Source of the DNA: Bradyrhizobium_A sp052115025
Lineage (GTDB): Bacteria; Pseudomonadota; Alphaproteobacteria; Rhizobiales; Xanthobacteraceae
NCBI RefSeq assembly: GCF_052115025.1
Contig: NZ_JBFRFW010000010.1
Location: forward strand, 124,001 to 188,000
Direction: 5' to 3'
Length of the DNA: 64,000 nt
This document shows positions 1 to 8,071 of this stretch, one piece after another. The position numbers and the translations under genes were made by a program. The notes below the pieces were generated by a model. The model searched no databases. It worked only from the letters and a program-made list of their open reading frames with translations, and was not told the DNA's origin. Within the stretch, counting starts at the first letter, position 1; each line of letters starts with the position of its first letter.

Positions 1-2
1 CA

Positions 3-1262
3 TCCATCGTCATGGCAGCGGGGCTCGGGGCGACGGGGCCGGACTACGCCCGGTTCGCCGCGCTCTATCTCGATCCGAACAACCTCGCCAGGACCGGCGT
101 GCCGCTCGCGGACCAGCCCGGCAAGGTCGCCAGGACCTACGAGCAGGAGCTCGCCGACTGGCTCGCGAAGACTTTCGGCTTCACCGGCTCGATCGACGAG
201 GCCCGGGCCATGTTCGTTCGCCTGCCTGCGGAGCAGCAGCACGTCTTCCTGCGCACGGTCTATTTCGCCGAATTGCGCGCCGGCGGCCGCGAGTACAACG
301 ATCCGTCGAGCACGCGCCATCAGTCCTACCTGCGCGGCCGCGAAGCCATCGCGGCGCTGTTCCCGGATCAGGATGCGGCGGGCCGGTCGATCACCTACGC
401 CGGCGATATCACCATGTTCGGCGGCACCGGCGTGCGCACGCTGGACGGCGGCGGCATCCAGTCGCTGACGCCGGGCGGCAGGCTGATCATCGGCGTCGAA
501 GGCGTGGTGCCGCCGGGATCGTCGGGCCTGATCACACAGAAGACCGGCGACATCGAGATCTATGCCAGGGGCTCGATCCTGCTGGGACTGTCGCGCATCA
601 TGACGACCTTCGGCGGCAACATCATCGCGTGGTCGGCGGAGGGCGACATCAATGCCGGCCGCGGCTCGAAGACCACCCAGGTCTTCACGCCGCCACGACG
701 CGTCACCGATCTCTACGGCAATGTCACGCTGTCGCCGCAGGCGCCGGCGACCGGTGCCGGCATCGCGACGCTGCCGTTTCCCGAGGTCGCGCCGGGCGAT
801 GTCGATCTGATCGCGCCGCTCGGCACCATCGATGCCGGCGAAGCCGGCATCCGTTATTCCGGCAACATCAACCTCGCGGCGCTGCAGATCGTCAACGCCG
901 CCAACATCACCGGGCAGGGCACGGCGACCGGCATCCCGACCGTGCAGGGACCGCCGACCGCGGCGCTGACGGCCGCCTCCAACACCACAGCGGCGACCCA
1001 GCAGACGGCGCCGCCGCCGGCCCGCAATGACGGCCAGGCGTCGATCATCATGGTCGAGGTGCTGGGGTATGGCGGCGGTGGTGACGAGCCCGAAGGGGAG
1101 CAACGGCGCGGTCCGAAAAGGCAGAGCAGCATCAACTACGATCCCAACGGAATGCTGCGCGTTCTCGGAAATGGCACCTTCACTGCGGAGCAGACCGCCG
1201 ACCTGACGGCAGAGGAAAGGCGCAAGCTGCTCAGCCAGATCAACACCGGAGGCCCGTTGTAG
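3..1262 (+). CDS. Filamentous haemagglutinin family protein, C-terminal part (5' end outside window)
   Basis: The reading frame is open to the left edge of the window, so this is the C-terminal ~420 residues of a larger protein. The middle shows Gly-rich beta-helix-like repeats typical of haemagglutinin-type surface exoproteins (GDITMFGGTG, LTPGGRLIIGVEG, GDIEIYARGSILLG, GNIIAWSAEGDINAGRG). This stretch resembles the DUF3739 C-terminal region of large filamentous haemagglutinin-like outer-membrane or secreted proteins. A Thr/Ala/Pro-rich linker and a basic tail follow, ending in NTGGPL. Such proteins are normally exported by two-partner secretion; any TpsB partner would lie upstream, outside the window. 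Family assignment is fairly secure; function (adhesion or contact) is inference. Confidence 0.75.
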   Translation, partial: SIVMAAGLGATGPDYARFAALYLDPNNLARTGVPLADQPGKVARTYEQELADWLAKTFGFTGSIDEARAMFVRLPAEQQHVFLRTVYFAELRAGGREYNDPSSTRHQSYLRGREAIAALFPDQDAAGRSITYAGDITMFGGTGVRTLDGGGIQSLTPGGRLIIGVEGVVPPGSSGLITQKTGDIEIYARGSILLGLSRIMTTFGGNIIAWSAEGDINAGRGSKTTQVFTPPRRVTDLYGNVTLSPQAPATGAGIATLPFPEVAPGDVDLIAPLGTIDAGEAGIRYSGNINLAALQIVNAANITGQGTATGIPTVQGPPTAALTAASNTTAATQQTAPPPARNDGQASIIMVEVLGYGGGGDEPEGEQRRGPKRQSSINYDPNGMLRVLGNGTFTAEQTADLTAEERRKLLSQINTGGPL

Positions 1263-1529
1263 AAACGGAAACGGCTCGACCTGCTTCGCGGTCGGCGAGG
1301 TGGCGGTCGCTTGAAGACCCCGACGGCACCACCATGCCTCCTGCGAGGTGGGGGCAGCACGGCACAAACGGTGCGTAAGGAGTGCGTGTTCGAAACGCGG
1401 GCGCGGCGCCGACCGCGTTCGAAGATGCGGCGCAGCCCGTCGTCTGCGCGTTCGCGGAGGCGCGTGTGATGGCAAAGGCCTGATGCGCGTCGGGAAACGG
1501 TTCTCCGCCGCAGAACGGACCGTCGTGAT

Positions 1530-1853
1530 CTAGACGGATTTGTCGGTGATCAGCCCAGTGGGCGTTTCGTTGGTTTTTCCGGCCTGCTGCTTGATCATGT
1601 CGCGAATCTTGTCCTCGATCTTGTGTCGGGATGCCGCATCCATCGCCTTGAACTGCTCCTCGGTGATTCCCAGCTTGGAAAGCATCGAAGCCCGCATGCG
1701 CTGCGCTGGCGTCATTTTCGCGTAATCGAGAAAGGCCTGCTCCGCAGACTTGTCGCTCGCAGACTTGCCGCTCGCGGATTTGCCGGTGAATTTGCCAGGA
1801 GGCTGCGTGCTCGCTGAGGGGCCTGCGAGGGCGTTCAAAAGAGAAATGGTCAT
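1530..1853 (-). CDS. Hypothetical small protein, 107 aa
   Basis: An isolated minus-strand gene with an ATG start. The N-terminus is Ser/Lys-rich with short repeats (GKSASGKSASDKS) and probably disordered. The C-terminal half is a predicted helical segment (YAKMTPAQRMRASMLSKLG, ITEEQFKAMDAASRHKIEDKI) resembling short hypothetical proteins common in Bradyrhizobium. There is no signal peptide or membrane segment. The helical half looks coding and it does not overlap another convincing gene. Function unknown. Confidence 0.6.
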   Translation of the reverse strand: MTISLLNALAGPSASTQPPGKFTGKSASGKSASDKSAEQAFLDYAKMTPAQRMRASMLSKLGITEEQFKAMDAASRHKIEDKIRDMIKQQAGKTNETPTGLITDKSV

Positions 1854-2452
1854 CGCTCATCTCCAGATCACGATCGGTGGATCAGCAAAGCTCGTGCCAT
1901 TTGGAAACATGCGGAAATGAACGGAACGATCTCGCAGCGACGCATCGAGGTCGCACGGGCCCGGCAAGTCTTGCCGGGCGTGCTGGGAAAAATTGCCGAG
2001 CGCAACAAGGGCGCAGCGCGACATCGACGGCTGGACGAGCGTCAGGGAGAAGAAGTTGAAGGCAGGCATGGCCGACAGGCCAGCCTCCATCCACCGCCCA
2101 GGCTTCATGGCGAGCGTCACGCCAAAGCCGACATATTTGCAATCGCGATGCGTGCGCGCGGGGATCGAAGCGGACTGAATGTCGCGATGAGTTTCTCCAT
2201 CGACATCTGCGACATGGCGTCTATCGCGTCTCGATGGCCGAGTAGATTATCATCGACCAAACGGCAACGGCCGTGAGATCCGGGTGAAGCTGTCCACGCT
2301 CGGGGGCGGACCTTGGTGGTCGCGAACTCCCAGAGCGATCTGGCACCGAACCGGCAATTCACCTTGCCGGATGCTTTTTCGATTGCATGCGGCGCCCGTC
2401 TGGCCTTTCATCCCGGCCACGCCATATGGCGGCGAGGTGCGGTAGCGATTCG
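1854..2452. other. Gap of ~600 bp without a supported gene
   Basis: Short frames exist on both strands but none has a recognisable family, a good ribosome site or a convincing composition. Two short minus-strand frames (2117-2362 and 1857-2120) are coupled by an overlapping stop and start, which could mark a decayed or unknown gene, but I cannot support it. The promoter of the regulator at 2453 must lie near the right end. Confidence 0.4.
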
Positions 2453-3256
2453 ATGACGAAAAAGGCCGGCGCGACGCCGATTTCCAGCAAGGCGGGAAGG
2501 TCGCCACGAAAGTCGCCGGGCAAGCGTTCCGTCTGGACGCGAGCGGATGAAGACCGGGATGCCGGCGCGATATTTGGAACGGCGATGCGGTCCAAGCGCG
2601 AGGAGCTGCAGCTCACATTGCTTGATGTCAGCAAGGCGACAGGCATCACCAGCAGCACGTTGTCGCGAATCGAGAACAGCAGGATGGCGCCGACATTTGC
2701 CGTGCTGCTCAAGTTGCTGTCGTTCTTCAAGATGGAATGGGCGGACCTTGTCGCGACGGCAGCTGCGGATTCCGGGCGCCCCGATGCGGCGCCGTTTTTC
2801 AGCGTAGCGAGCGCGGACAGTGCCAGCAGCGTGACGATCAATACCGGCACTTACACCTTCCCTCACGATGATCGTTATCCGTCGCCGTTCATGCCTTTGA
2901 TTCTCGAAGTGACGGCCTCCAGGCCGGAGCAGTTCGGCGGCATGACCGGGCATGCCGGTGTCGAGTTCTGCTATGTTCTGGAGGGTCAGCTCGAGCTGCA
3001 TATGGAAGGCCGTTCGCCCGTCTCGGTGAATCAGGGCGGCAGCATTTTCTTCGACAGCACGCAGGCACATGCCTATGTGGCGCGAGGCGGCCGAGCCGTC
3101 AAACTGCTCATCGTTTCCACGGCCAGGATTTTCTCGTCGTTCACCAGCTCGGTCCGCGATCTTGCGAGCCGAGGGGCCGTTGCGGGAAAGAGCGAGGCGC
3201 CGCTGAAAGCCGCCCGCGATGGTCGCCCTCGCCGGCGCGTGGTTCAGAAGAACTGA
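2453..3256 (+). CDS. XRE-family transcriptional regulator with C-terminal cupin domain
   Basis: A 267-aa cytoplasmic one-component regulator. A basic tail of about 40 residues is followed by an XRE-type helix-turn-helix (about residues 40-100: SKREELQLTLLDVSKATGI, SSTLSRIENSRMAPTFAVL). A cupin_2 beta-barrel follows near residues 160-220 (GVEFCYVLEGQLELHMEG, GGSIFFDSTQAHAYV). HTH-cupin proteins of this kind sense small metabolites and usually control an adjacent catabolic or transport gene. The start was taken at MTKKAGATP; an upstream in-frame ATG at 2387 would add 22 residues and has no better ribosome site. The gene lies 260 bp upstream of an alpha/beta hydrolase gene on the same strand, with palindromes between them that could be its operator. 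That target is inference. Confidence 0.8.
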   Translation: MTKKAGATPISSKAGRSPRKSPGKRSVWTRADEDRDAGAIFGTAMRSKREELQLTLLDVSKATGITSSTLSRIENSRMAPTFAVLLKLLSFFKMEWADLVATAAADSGRPDAAPFFSVASADSASSVTINTGTYTFPHDDRYPSPFMPLILEVTASRPEQFGGMTGHAGVEFCYVLEGQLELHMEGRSPVSVNQGGSIFFDSTQAHAYVARGGRAVKLLIVSTARIFSSFTSSVRDLASRGAVAGKSEAPLKAARDGRPRRRVVQKN

Positions 3257-3371
3257 ATTCGGACGTCGCCCGTGGCGTGAAAGCTCATGTTGTGAGCGCG
3301 GCAGAGCCGGCTCGCTCCGGCCGCCGTCGCCGACCCCATCGACAAATCAAGTGCGGAGCGCCATCTTTCTG

Positions 3372-3413
3372 TTGACTTGCGGATCCGCAAAATGCGAGTT
3401 TCCGATCCGCAAA
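3372..3413 (+). promoter_or_regulatory. Candidate operator/promoter: 14-bp palindrome and spaced half-repeat
   Basis: TTGCGGATCCGCAA at 3377-3390 is a perfect 14-bp palindrome. GATCCGCAAA occurs at 3382-3391 and again at 3404-3413, a 22-bp period (two helical turns). A TTGACT at 3372-3377 could be a -35 element abutting the palindrome. It lies upstream of the hydrolase gene and downstream of the XRE-cupin gene, so it is a natural operator candidate for that regulator. Confidence 0.45.
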
Positions 3414-3516
3414 TTGATGCGCGATCGTCGACGTCGACGGATCGTCGTCATTTTGCTTCTGCCGGAACCGGTCCGTAGCGGCGCCTTTTCAGGCCCTAAC
3501 AGTTGAGCACCGCAGC

Positions 3517-4692
3517 ATGCTTCTGTCGCCCGACACCTCGCATCATTTCGAACTGCTCCGCATTATCGGTCACAGCTACTATGGCGGCGCCGACGTGCAG
3601 GAGTGCCTGCAGGTCGCCAGCGCTCTCACTCCCGGCGACGATGAGAGCTGGTATCGGGAATGGCATCAGCTTGCCGAGCGCGTGCAGGCCGCCGGCGATG
3701 CATCGCTGGTGCGCGGTCACCATCGCAGCGCATCGAAGGCCTACCTGCGTGCCGCGACCTACCATTTTGCCGCGGATTTCTATCTGCACGGCAATCCCGA
3801 TGATCCGAGAATCCTCGCGTCCAGCCGAGCCAGTCGCCAGAGCTTCATGGCGGCCTCCAGGGGGCTCGATGTCGAAATCGACCGTGTGGAAATTCCCTTC
3901 GAGGGGACGACGCTGCCGGCCTATGTCATGAAGCGCCCCGGCCTCGTCGGTCGGCGTCCGACACTCGTCTGTCACTCGGGGTTCGATGGCACCAAGGAGG
4001 AAATTGCGATCTGGCCCGGCATGGCAGCGGCGGAGCGCGGTTATGTCGTGCTCGTGTTCGAAGGCCCGGGGCAGGGCGAAGTCGTTCGCGAACAGCGTCT
4101 GACCTTCCGCGCCGACTGGCACAATGTGGTTTCGCCGGTGATCGATTATGCGGTCGGTCGCGACGACGTCGATGCTGCGAAAATCGCGCTGATGGGCATC
4201 AGCCTCGGCGGTCTTCTGGCACCGCTGGCGGCGGCGCATGAGCACCGGTTGCGCGCGCTGATCGCCAACGGCGGGCTCTACAGCTTTTACGAGATCGTGC
4301 GCGGCCGCTATCCGGCGGAGTTGCCTGAAAAGGGCGTGTTGGAAGCGGGGCTGCGTGAGGCGGCCAAAACCAACACCACACTGCGCTGGAGCGTCAACCA
4401 CGGGCGTTTCGTCTTCGGCTACAGCGATCTGCCTGACTATCTCGAACGTCTCAAGGCGTTCGAGGCGACGAATGCCGATCAGATTCGATGCGCGACGCTG
4501 GTGCTGGATGCGGAGCTCGAGGGCTTCTTCGCCGGCCAGCCGCAGAAGCTCTACGATCGTCTGAGCTGTCCGAAGACCCTGATGAATTTTACGATTGAAG
4601 AGGCCGCAGGCGCGCATTGCCAGGCCGGCGCCGAGGGCGTTGGCGCGCAAAAGATCTTCGACTGGCTCGACGAGACCATGCAAGTGACCTGA
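3517..4692 (+). CDS. Alpha/beta hydrolase, 2,6-dihydroxypseudooxynicotine hydrolase-like
   Basis: A 391-aa protein with a long N-terminal helical cap (about residues 1-120) before the alpha/beta-hydrolase core, the layout of the C-C bond hydrolase family that includes 2,6-dihydroxypseudooxynicotine hydrolase. The nucleophile motif is GISLGG (Ser229). An acidic residue lies in VLDAELEGFF and a late His in GAHCQAGA, giving a plausible Ser-Asp-His triad; FEGPGQGE near 181-188 is also typical of the family. The enzyme should be cytoplasmic (no signal peptide). It is a single-gene unit behind an XRE-cupin regulator. The substrate cannot be read from sequence: cleavage of a beta-diketone- or acylphenol-like compound is family knowledge, nicotine as substrate is not claimed. 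Confidence 0.75.
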   Translation: MLLSPDTSHHFELLRIIGHSYYGGADVQECLQVASALTPGDDESWYREWHQLAERVQAAGDASLVRGHHRSASKAYLRAATYHFAADFYLHGNPDDPRILASSRASRQSFMAASRGLDVEIDRVEIPFEGTTLPAYVMKRPGLVGRRPTLVCHSGFDGTKEEIAIWPGMAAAERGYVVLVFEGPGQGEVVREQRLTFRADWHNVVSPVIDYAVGRDDVDAAKIALMGISLGGLLAPLAAAHEHRLRALIANGGLYSFYEIVRGRYPAELPEKGVLEAGLREAAKTNTTLRWSVNHGRFVFGYSDLPDYLERLKAFEATNADQIRCATLVLDAELEGFFAGQPQKLYDRLSCPKTLMNFTIEEAAGAHCQAGAEGVGAQKIFDWLDETMQVT

Positions 4693-4862
4693 CCGTCGGC
4701 ATGCAGAGCGCTTTCCGTCATATGGTTGATCCTGGGGCGCGCGCTTGTATGACCGAGCAGGTGTTCGCTCAGGGGCCTTGCGGGAGGCGCGGCCTGCGTG
4801 CAGCTTCCTTGCGGTGTTGAAGCCGCGCGTGCCGCGCCGTGGCGGGAGCGAGGATCTCGGGA

Positions 4863-5399
4863 ATGGCCTTGAAGGTTGAGCGCGTCCGCCATCTGACTGC
4901 TGCAGACATTGCTGCATGCGATTTCTCGTTTGAGGTAACCTCGGAGATGACGCCTCCGTACGAGGACTGTACCCGAGACGTCAAAGAGGTTGCCCCCTAC
5001 CGAAAAGCCTATGAGTTCGAGGCTGACCTGTTCTCCTCGGACCGGGAACATGATGATTACCTGATCGCCGTGGCCAAGGACGGAGATAGGGTGCGGGGGT
5101 ATCTTCTCGCGTCGCGCGGCTGGAATAACTATGCCCAGGTCGACGACCTCGCCGTCGATCGGGATGTCCGCAAGCTTGGGGTCGGCCGAGGGCTGATGGA
5201 TGAGGCCGTGAGGTGGGCAAAGGAAAGCGGATTGCCCGGGGTGCGGCTTGAGACGCAATCCAACAACATGGCGGCCTGCCGTTTTTATCAGCGCTACGGC
5301 TTCACGTGCGGCGGCGTCGATCGGCTGCTTTACGCGGCCCTAGGGCACGAGCGCGAAGAGATCGCGCTGTTTTGGTATCTCATCCTGAACACGGCTTGA
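4863..5399 (+). CDS. GNAT acetyltransferase, streptothricin acetyltransferase-like
   Basis: A 178-aa GNAT-fold N-acetyltransferase. The order of motifs matches the Sat/streptothricin acetyltransferase group: GYLLASRGWNNYAQVDDLAV (beta4-beta5), then the acetyl-CoA loop VRKLGVGRGLMDEA, then GVRLETQSNNMAACRFYQRYGF and a terminal LFWYL. The length is that of the family. Streptothricin acetyltransferases inactivate the antibiotic by acetylating its beta-lysine; relatives in soil bacteria may modify other amines. The ATG at 4863 was preferred; a GTG at 4839 would add eight residues. It is a monocistronic gene on the plus strand. Specificity is inferred from similarity only. Confidence 0.75.
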   Translation: MALKVERVRHLTAADIAACDFSFEVTSEMTPPYEDCTRDVKEVAPYRKAYEFEADLFSSDREHDDYLIAVAKDGDRVRGYLLASRGWNNYAQVDDLAVDRDVRKLGVGRGLMDEAVRWAKESGLPGVRLETQSNNMAACRFYQRYGFTCGGVDRLLYAALGHEREEIALFWYLILNTA

Positions 5400-5513
5400 A
5401 CGGTCTGCGTTGAGGTCAGACCATTCGCCGCGCGCAATGGCCCCGTCGGGGAGGGGCGTTCCTCGACGTTGGGAACGCGCGCAGCCATTGAGGGACGATC
5501 TCGTCCCGGTCAC

Positions 5514-5533
5514 TACCTTGACATGTCAAGGTA
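5514..5533 (+). promoter_or_regulatory. Perfect 20-bp palindrome, probable TetR operator
   Basis: TACCTTGACATGTCAAGGTA is a perfect palindrome ending about 40 bp before the start of the SnoaL-like gene, which is followed by a TetR-family gene. It contains TTGACA (5518-5523), a consensus -35 hexamer; a weak TAGCCT lies 18 bp downstream at 5542-5547. Repressor bound here would block RNA polymerase directly. Autoregulation by the TetR protein at 6028 is inference from position and symmetry. Confidence 0.65.
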
Positions 5534-5574
5534 TATGCAGCTAGCCTTGGCCATCACACATGGGGAGGCTCGTG

Positions 5575-6021
5575 ATGGTGACCAATACGGAGCGTTTCGT
5601 CAGTCAGCGGCAGGCTTTCGAGCAAACCTATCTGGATGACGACTGGACGCGCCTTGCGCCCTATTTTCATGACGATGTACGCTATGAAGTCATGAACATG
5701 CCGTTTCATTGCGTGGTTGAGCGGCGCGACGCCGTGTTCGCTGCAATGAGGCGATCGGTGGCGAGGTTCGATCGTCTGTGCACTCGAACGCTCGGTTACG
5801 ATGCGACGCTGCTCGAAGAAGGCGACAATGTCTTCGTCTATGGGGCGATCAAATATCGCCGCGGCGACAGCCCGGAGATGGAGGTGCGCCTGTGGGAGGT
5901 CGCGACCTATCGCGACGGTCGGATCGTCCGCCTGATTGATCTCTACGATCTTGGGGCGCGCGCGGTGTATCAGAGCTGGATGGCGGCGTGGGGCGACGGC
6001 CTCGATCCGAGCTATCTGTGA
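5575..6021 (+). CDS. SnoaL-like / NTF2-fold protein
   Basis: A 148-aa protein of the nuclear transport factor 2-like superfamily. The pattern is an N-terminal helix (FVSQRQAFEQTYLDDDWTRL), then YFHDDVRYEV, then a beta-sheet (NVFVYGAIKYRR, EMEVRLWEVATYRDGRIVRLIDLYD). A strong GGGGAGG at 5562-5568 points to the ATG at 5575; an upstream in-frame ATG at 5560 overlaps that ribosome site and was rejected. The gene sits seven bases upstream of a TetR regulator gene and behind a 20-bp palindrome, so the two form an operon likely repressed by the TetR protein. Members are small-molecule isomerases, cyclases, hydrolases or binding proteins; the ligand is unknown. Confidence 0.75.
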   Translation: MVTNTERFVSQRQAFEQTYLDDDWTRLAPYFHDDVRYEVMNMPFHCVVERRDAVFAAMRRSVARFDRLCTRTLGYDATLLEEGDNVFVYGAIKYRRGDSPEMEVRLWEVATYRDGRIVRLIDLYDLGARAVYQSWMAAWGDGLDPSYL

Positions 6022-6027
6022 GCGCGC

Positions 6028-6681
6028 ATGGGCACCCCCAAGACACAGCGCCGGATTCGACGAAGCCGGGACGAGGCGCGCCAGCTGATCCTGGCTGCGG
6101 CGGAACAAATCCTGCGCGAAAGCGGCCCGGAGGCCGTCAATGTGCGGGCGGTCGCGACGCGGGTGGGGCTCACTGACGCGGCCGTCAATCACCATTTCGG
6201 CACGCGCGACGAATTGCTCGAAACGCTGCTACGCCATGCCGGCCGCCGCCTGAAGGACGCACTGGATGCCGCCGCGGAGCAATGGAAGGAGACCGGCGCC
6301 TCGGTGCGGCAGCTCGTGGACATCATGGCGGATCTCTATGCCGACGGAAGCTATGGTGAACTCGCGCTGCGGCTCCATCTCTCCGGCTGGCGCGACCGTG
6401 GCTCCGGCATGCTCGGAACCGTCGTGACCGTGCTGCACGAGCGGAGATCGCAGGCTTGTGTGGCGGCGGGAAGGGGGGCGCCGTCCATGGCCGAGACGCA
6501 ATTCGTGGTCGGGCTGCTGCACCAGACCGTTGCGCTCGATCCGTTGTTCGGGGCCCCGTTCCGGTTCAGCGCGGGGGCGAGGCGCTCCGATGAGCCGGCC
6601 CTTGAGCAAAAGAAGAAGGCGTGGACGGCAATGTTCGAAGCGGCGCTGGCAGGTGAGCCGGCGCTGGCCGGCGGTGAGTGA
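6028..6681 (+). CDS. TetR-family transcriptional regulator
   Basis: A 217-aa repressor-type protein. The N-terminal DNA-binding domain is at about residues 15-65 (RQLILAAAEQILRESGPEA, VNVRAVATRVGLTDAAVNHHF, GTRDELLETLL), with the usual recognition-helix pattern. The rest is the helical ligand-binding/dimerisation domain. It starts seven bases after the stop of the SnoaL-like gene, so the two are co-transcribed. The perfect palindrome at 5514-5533 ahead of this pair is the obvious binding site. The effector is unknown, probably a substrate related to the SnoaL-like partner. Confidence 0.85.
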   Translation: MGTPKTQRRIRRSRDEARQLILAAAEQILRESGPEAVNVRAVATRVGLTDAAVNHHFGTRDELLETLLRHAGRRLKDALDAAAEQWKETGASVRQLVDIMADLYADGSYGELALRLHLSGWRDRGSGMLGTVVTVLHERRSQACVAAGRGAPSMAETQFVVGLLHQTVALDPLFGAPFRFSAGARRSDEPALEQKKKAWTAMFEAALAGEPALAGGE

Positions 6682-6773
6682 GGGGCGCGCCTGCGAAGCG
6701 CGCGCGGCGAGCAGATACAGAGCGGCGGAGCTCGAAGGAACTCCGCCCGCAATCGTGCTGCGCGGCATTGATT

Positions 6774-7049
6774 TCAGGCCGCAGCAGCTTTGATCTCCGG
6801 CAACGGCGGTTTGCGCTCAAAGGGCTTTTTTTTAGGGGGCGCGGGCAACAATCCTTCCCGGATCGCCTGCTTCCGAGCAAGCTTGCGCGCGCGGCGAATG
6901 GCTTCGGATTTCTCGCGCGCCTTTCTCTCCGACGGCTTCTCATAGGAGCGCCGTTGCCTCATCTCCCGAAACACGCCTTCGCGCTGCATCTTCTTCTTGA
7001 GAACGCGAAGCGCCTGTTCAACGTTGTTGTCTCGTACAACGACCTGCAT
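6774..7049 (-). CDS. rpsU: 30S ribosomal protein bS21
   Basis: A 91-aa, strongly basic protein starting MQVVVRDNNVEQALRVLKKK, the bS21 signature, followed by the Arg/Lys-rich helix (MQREGVFREMRQRRSYEKPS, RKAREKSEAIRRARKLARKQ). The C-terminus is extended with a Pro/Lys-rich tail, as is usual in Rhizobiales. The start is set by AGAGAGG a few bases upstream of the ATG at 7049; the frame remains open further upstream but that part has no bS21 similarity. bS21 sits at the 30S platform near the anti-Shine-Dalgarno region and assists initiation. Rhizobiales often carry more than one copy, frequently near cold-shock genes, as here. Confidence 0.92.
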   Translation of the reverse strand: MQVVVRDNNVEQALRVLKKKMQREGVFREMRQRRSYEKPSERKAREKSEAIRRARKLARKQAIREGLLPAPPKKKPFERKPPLPEIKAAAA

Positions 7050-7301
7050 TGATTTTCCTCTCTTGAGGCTGCAAATGCGACACGTCCTGCAAGCAGCCAA
7101 TTGCGCAGAAGCTTCATCGCGATTTTTCAGGATGGCGGCTGCAACATTCGTCGCCAGCTTCGAGGGCGATGCGCTCGACGCGCGATCCAACCTGGTGCGT
7201 CACGTGACCACTCTCGCGCGGACAAGTCAATCGACTGGGCCTGCCAGCATTTCGGCAGATCTGATTGCAATGGCCGGCAGAAAACAAATCGGCTTATGCC
7301 C

Positions 7302-7329
7302 TTGTAAAGCAACGGGCAGGGTGTATATT
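7302..7329 (+). promoter_or_regulatory. Probable sigma-70 promoter of the cold-shock gene
   Basis: TTGTAA (7302-7307) and TATATT (7324-7329) are separated by 16 bp, in the 413-bp gap between divergent rpsU and the cold-shock gene. Transcription from here would give a 5' leader of roughly 125 nt before the ATG at 7463. Long leaders of this kind regulate csp mRNAs by temperature-dependent folding; the folding itself was not computed. Confidence 0.5.
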
Positions 7330-7462
7330 AAACATGTTCGATCAGCCGCTGTGCCTTGTTGAATGCGCCCGCGGGCTCCTTTTCCAAAGACATCGACGAA
7401 GTTGAAAATGTCCGCGTGATTGTCGCGCGGCATACATGCGCCATTGCGCTTTGGAGAAGAAA

Positions 7463-7672
7463 ATGACGACAGGCACCGTAAAGTGGTTCAACGGTCAGAA
7501 GGGCTTTGGATTCATTCAGCCGAGCGACGGCAGCAATGATGTGTTCGTTCACATCAGCGCCGTCGAGCGAGCCGGCCTTTCGGGTCTTGCAGAAGGCCAA
7601 AAAGTGAATTTCGAGACCAAGACCGACAAGATGCGAGGCAAGGTCAGCGCCGAGAGTCTCTCGCTGGCTTGA
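7463..7672 (+). CDS. Cold-shock protein (CspA family)
   Basis: A 69-aa single cold-shock domain: TGTVKWFNGQKGFGFIQPSD carries RNP1 (KGFGFI) and DVFVHISAVERAG carries RNP2 (VFVHI), followed by GQKVNFETKTDKMRGKVSAE. This is full length for the family. The ATG at 7463 is preceded by GGAGAAG. The protein binds single-stranded RNA and DNA and acts as an RNA chaperone in the cytoplasm. A long leader with a promoter at 7302-7329 lies upstream and a strong hairpin with a short U-run downstream, so it is a monocistronic unit. Confidence 0.95.
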   Translation: MTTGTVKWFNGQKGFGFIQPSDGSNDVFVHISAVERAGLSGLAEGQKVNFETKTDKMRGKVSAESLSLA

Positions 7673-7681
7673 TATCTTGGC

Positions 7682-7744
7682 GCCGTTTCACGGATGTACT
7701 GAAACGGCCGCTTGGCCCGCTCGATCCCCGGATTGAGCGGGTTT
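7682..7744 (+). terminator. Tandem hairpins downstream of the cold-shock gene
   Basis: The first hairpin is a perfect 9-bp stem, GCCGTTTCA (7682-7690) with TGAAACGGC (7700-7708). The second runs 7716-7741: CCCGCTC pairs with GAGCGGG, extended through a G-U pair to an 11-bp stem closing a CCCC tetraloop, and is followed by TTT. The second is a good intrinsic-terminator candidate; the first may stabilise the mRNA end. Confidence 0.65.
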
Positions 7745-7769
7745 CGCCGTCTGCAAAACGGAGTGAAGC

Positions 7770-8012
7770 ATGAGCGCCAGGAAAACGGCCGAGCTGTCAC
7801 CCGAGAGCATCGCGCGTTCCAATCGTAAGCGCCTGGCCGCTGAAGAAGGAGCGCGGGCTTTGGCCGATGTCGAGAAACGCGCCGTCGAGATTCGCAAGAA
7901 CATGGCGCGGCTTCGAGAGGTTCGCGAGGCCAAAGAAGCGGCTGACGACGCGCTTCGAGCAAGTTTACCAACCGGCGCTATCAAGAAGCTGCCAAGGAAG
8001 CGGCGAACGTAG
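7770..8012 (+). CDS. Hypothetical small basic protein, 80 aa
   Basis: The ATG is preceded by a GGAG. The protein is highly charged, with a long predicted helix in the middle (AAEEGARALADVEKRAVEIR, NMARLREVREAKEAADDALR) and a basic tail (KKLPRKRRT). A coiled coil is plausible; there are no membrane or signal segments. It follows the cold-shock terminator by 25 bp and precedes another small unknown gene. Similar short Lys/Arg/Ala-rich proteins are found next to csp and rpsU genes in Bradyrhizobium relatives. Function unknown. Confidence 0.55.
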   Translation: MSARKTAELSPESIARSNRKRLAAEEGARALADVEKRAVEIRKNMARLREVREAKEAADDALRASLPTGAIKKLPRKRRT

Positions 8013-8071
8013 CAGTTCGTAACGCTTGCACCAAAAGATTGGGGCCGGTCATATGTCAGAAGGAGCGGATC

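Noticed and set aside
3496..4917. Long open frame antisense to the alpha/beta hydrolase gene
   Set aside because: It has no family motifs, low-complexity Arg/His composition, and lies opposite a gene with a complete hydrolase signature. This is usual in high-GC DNA.
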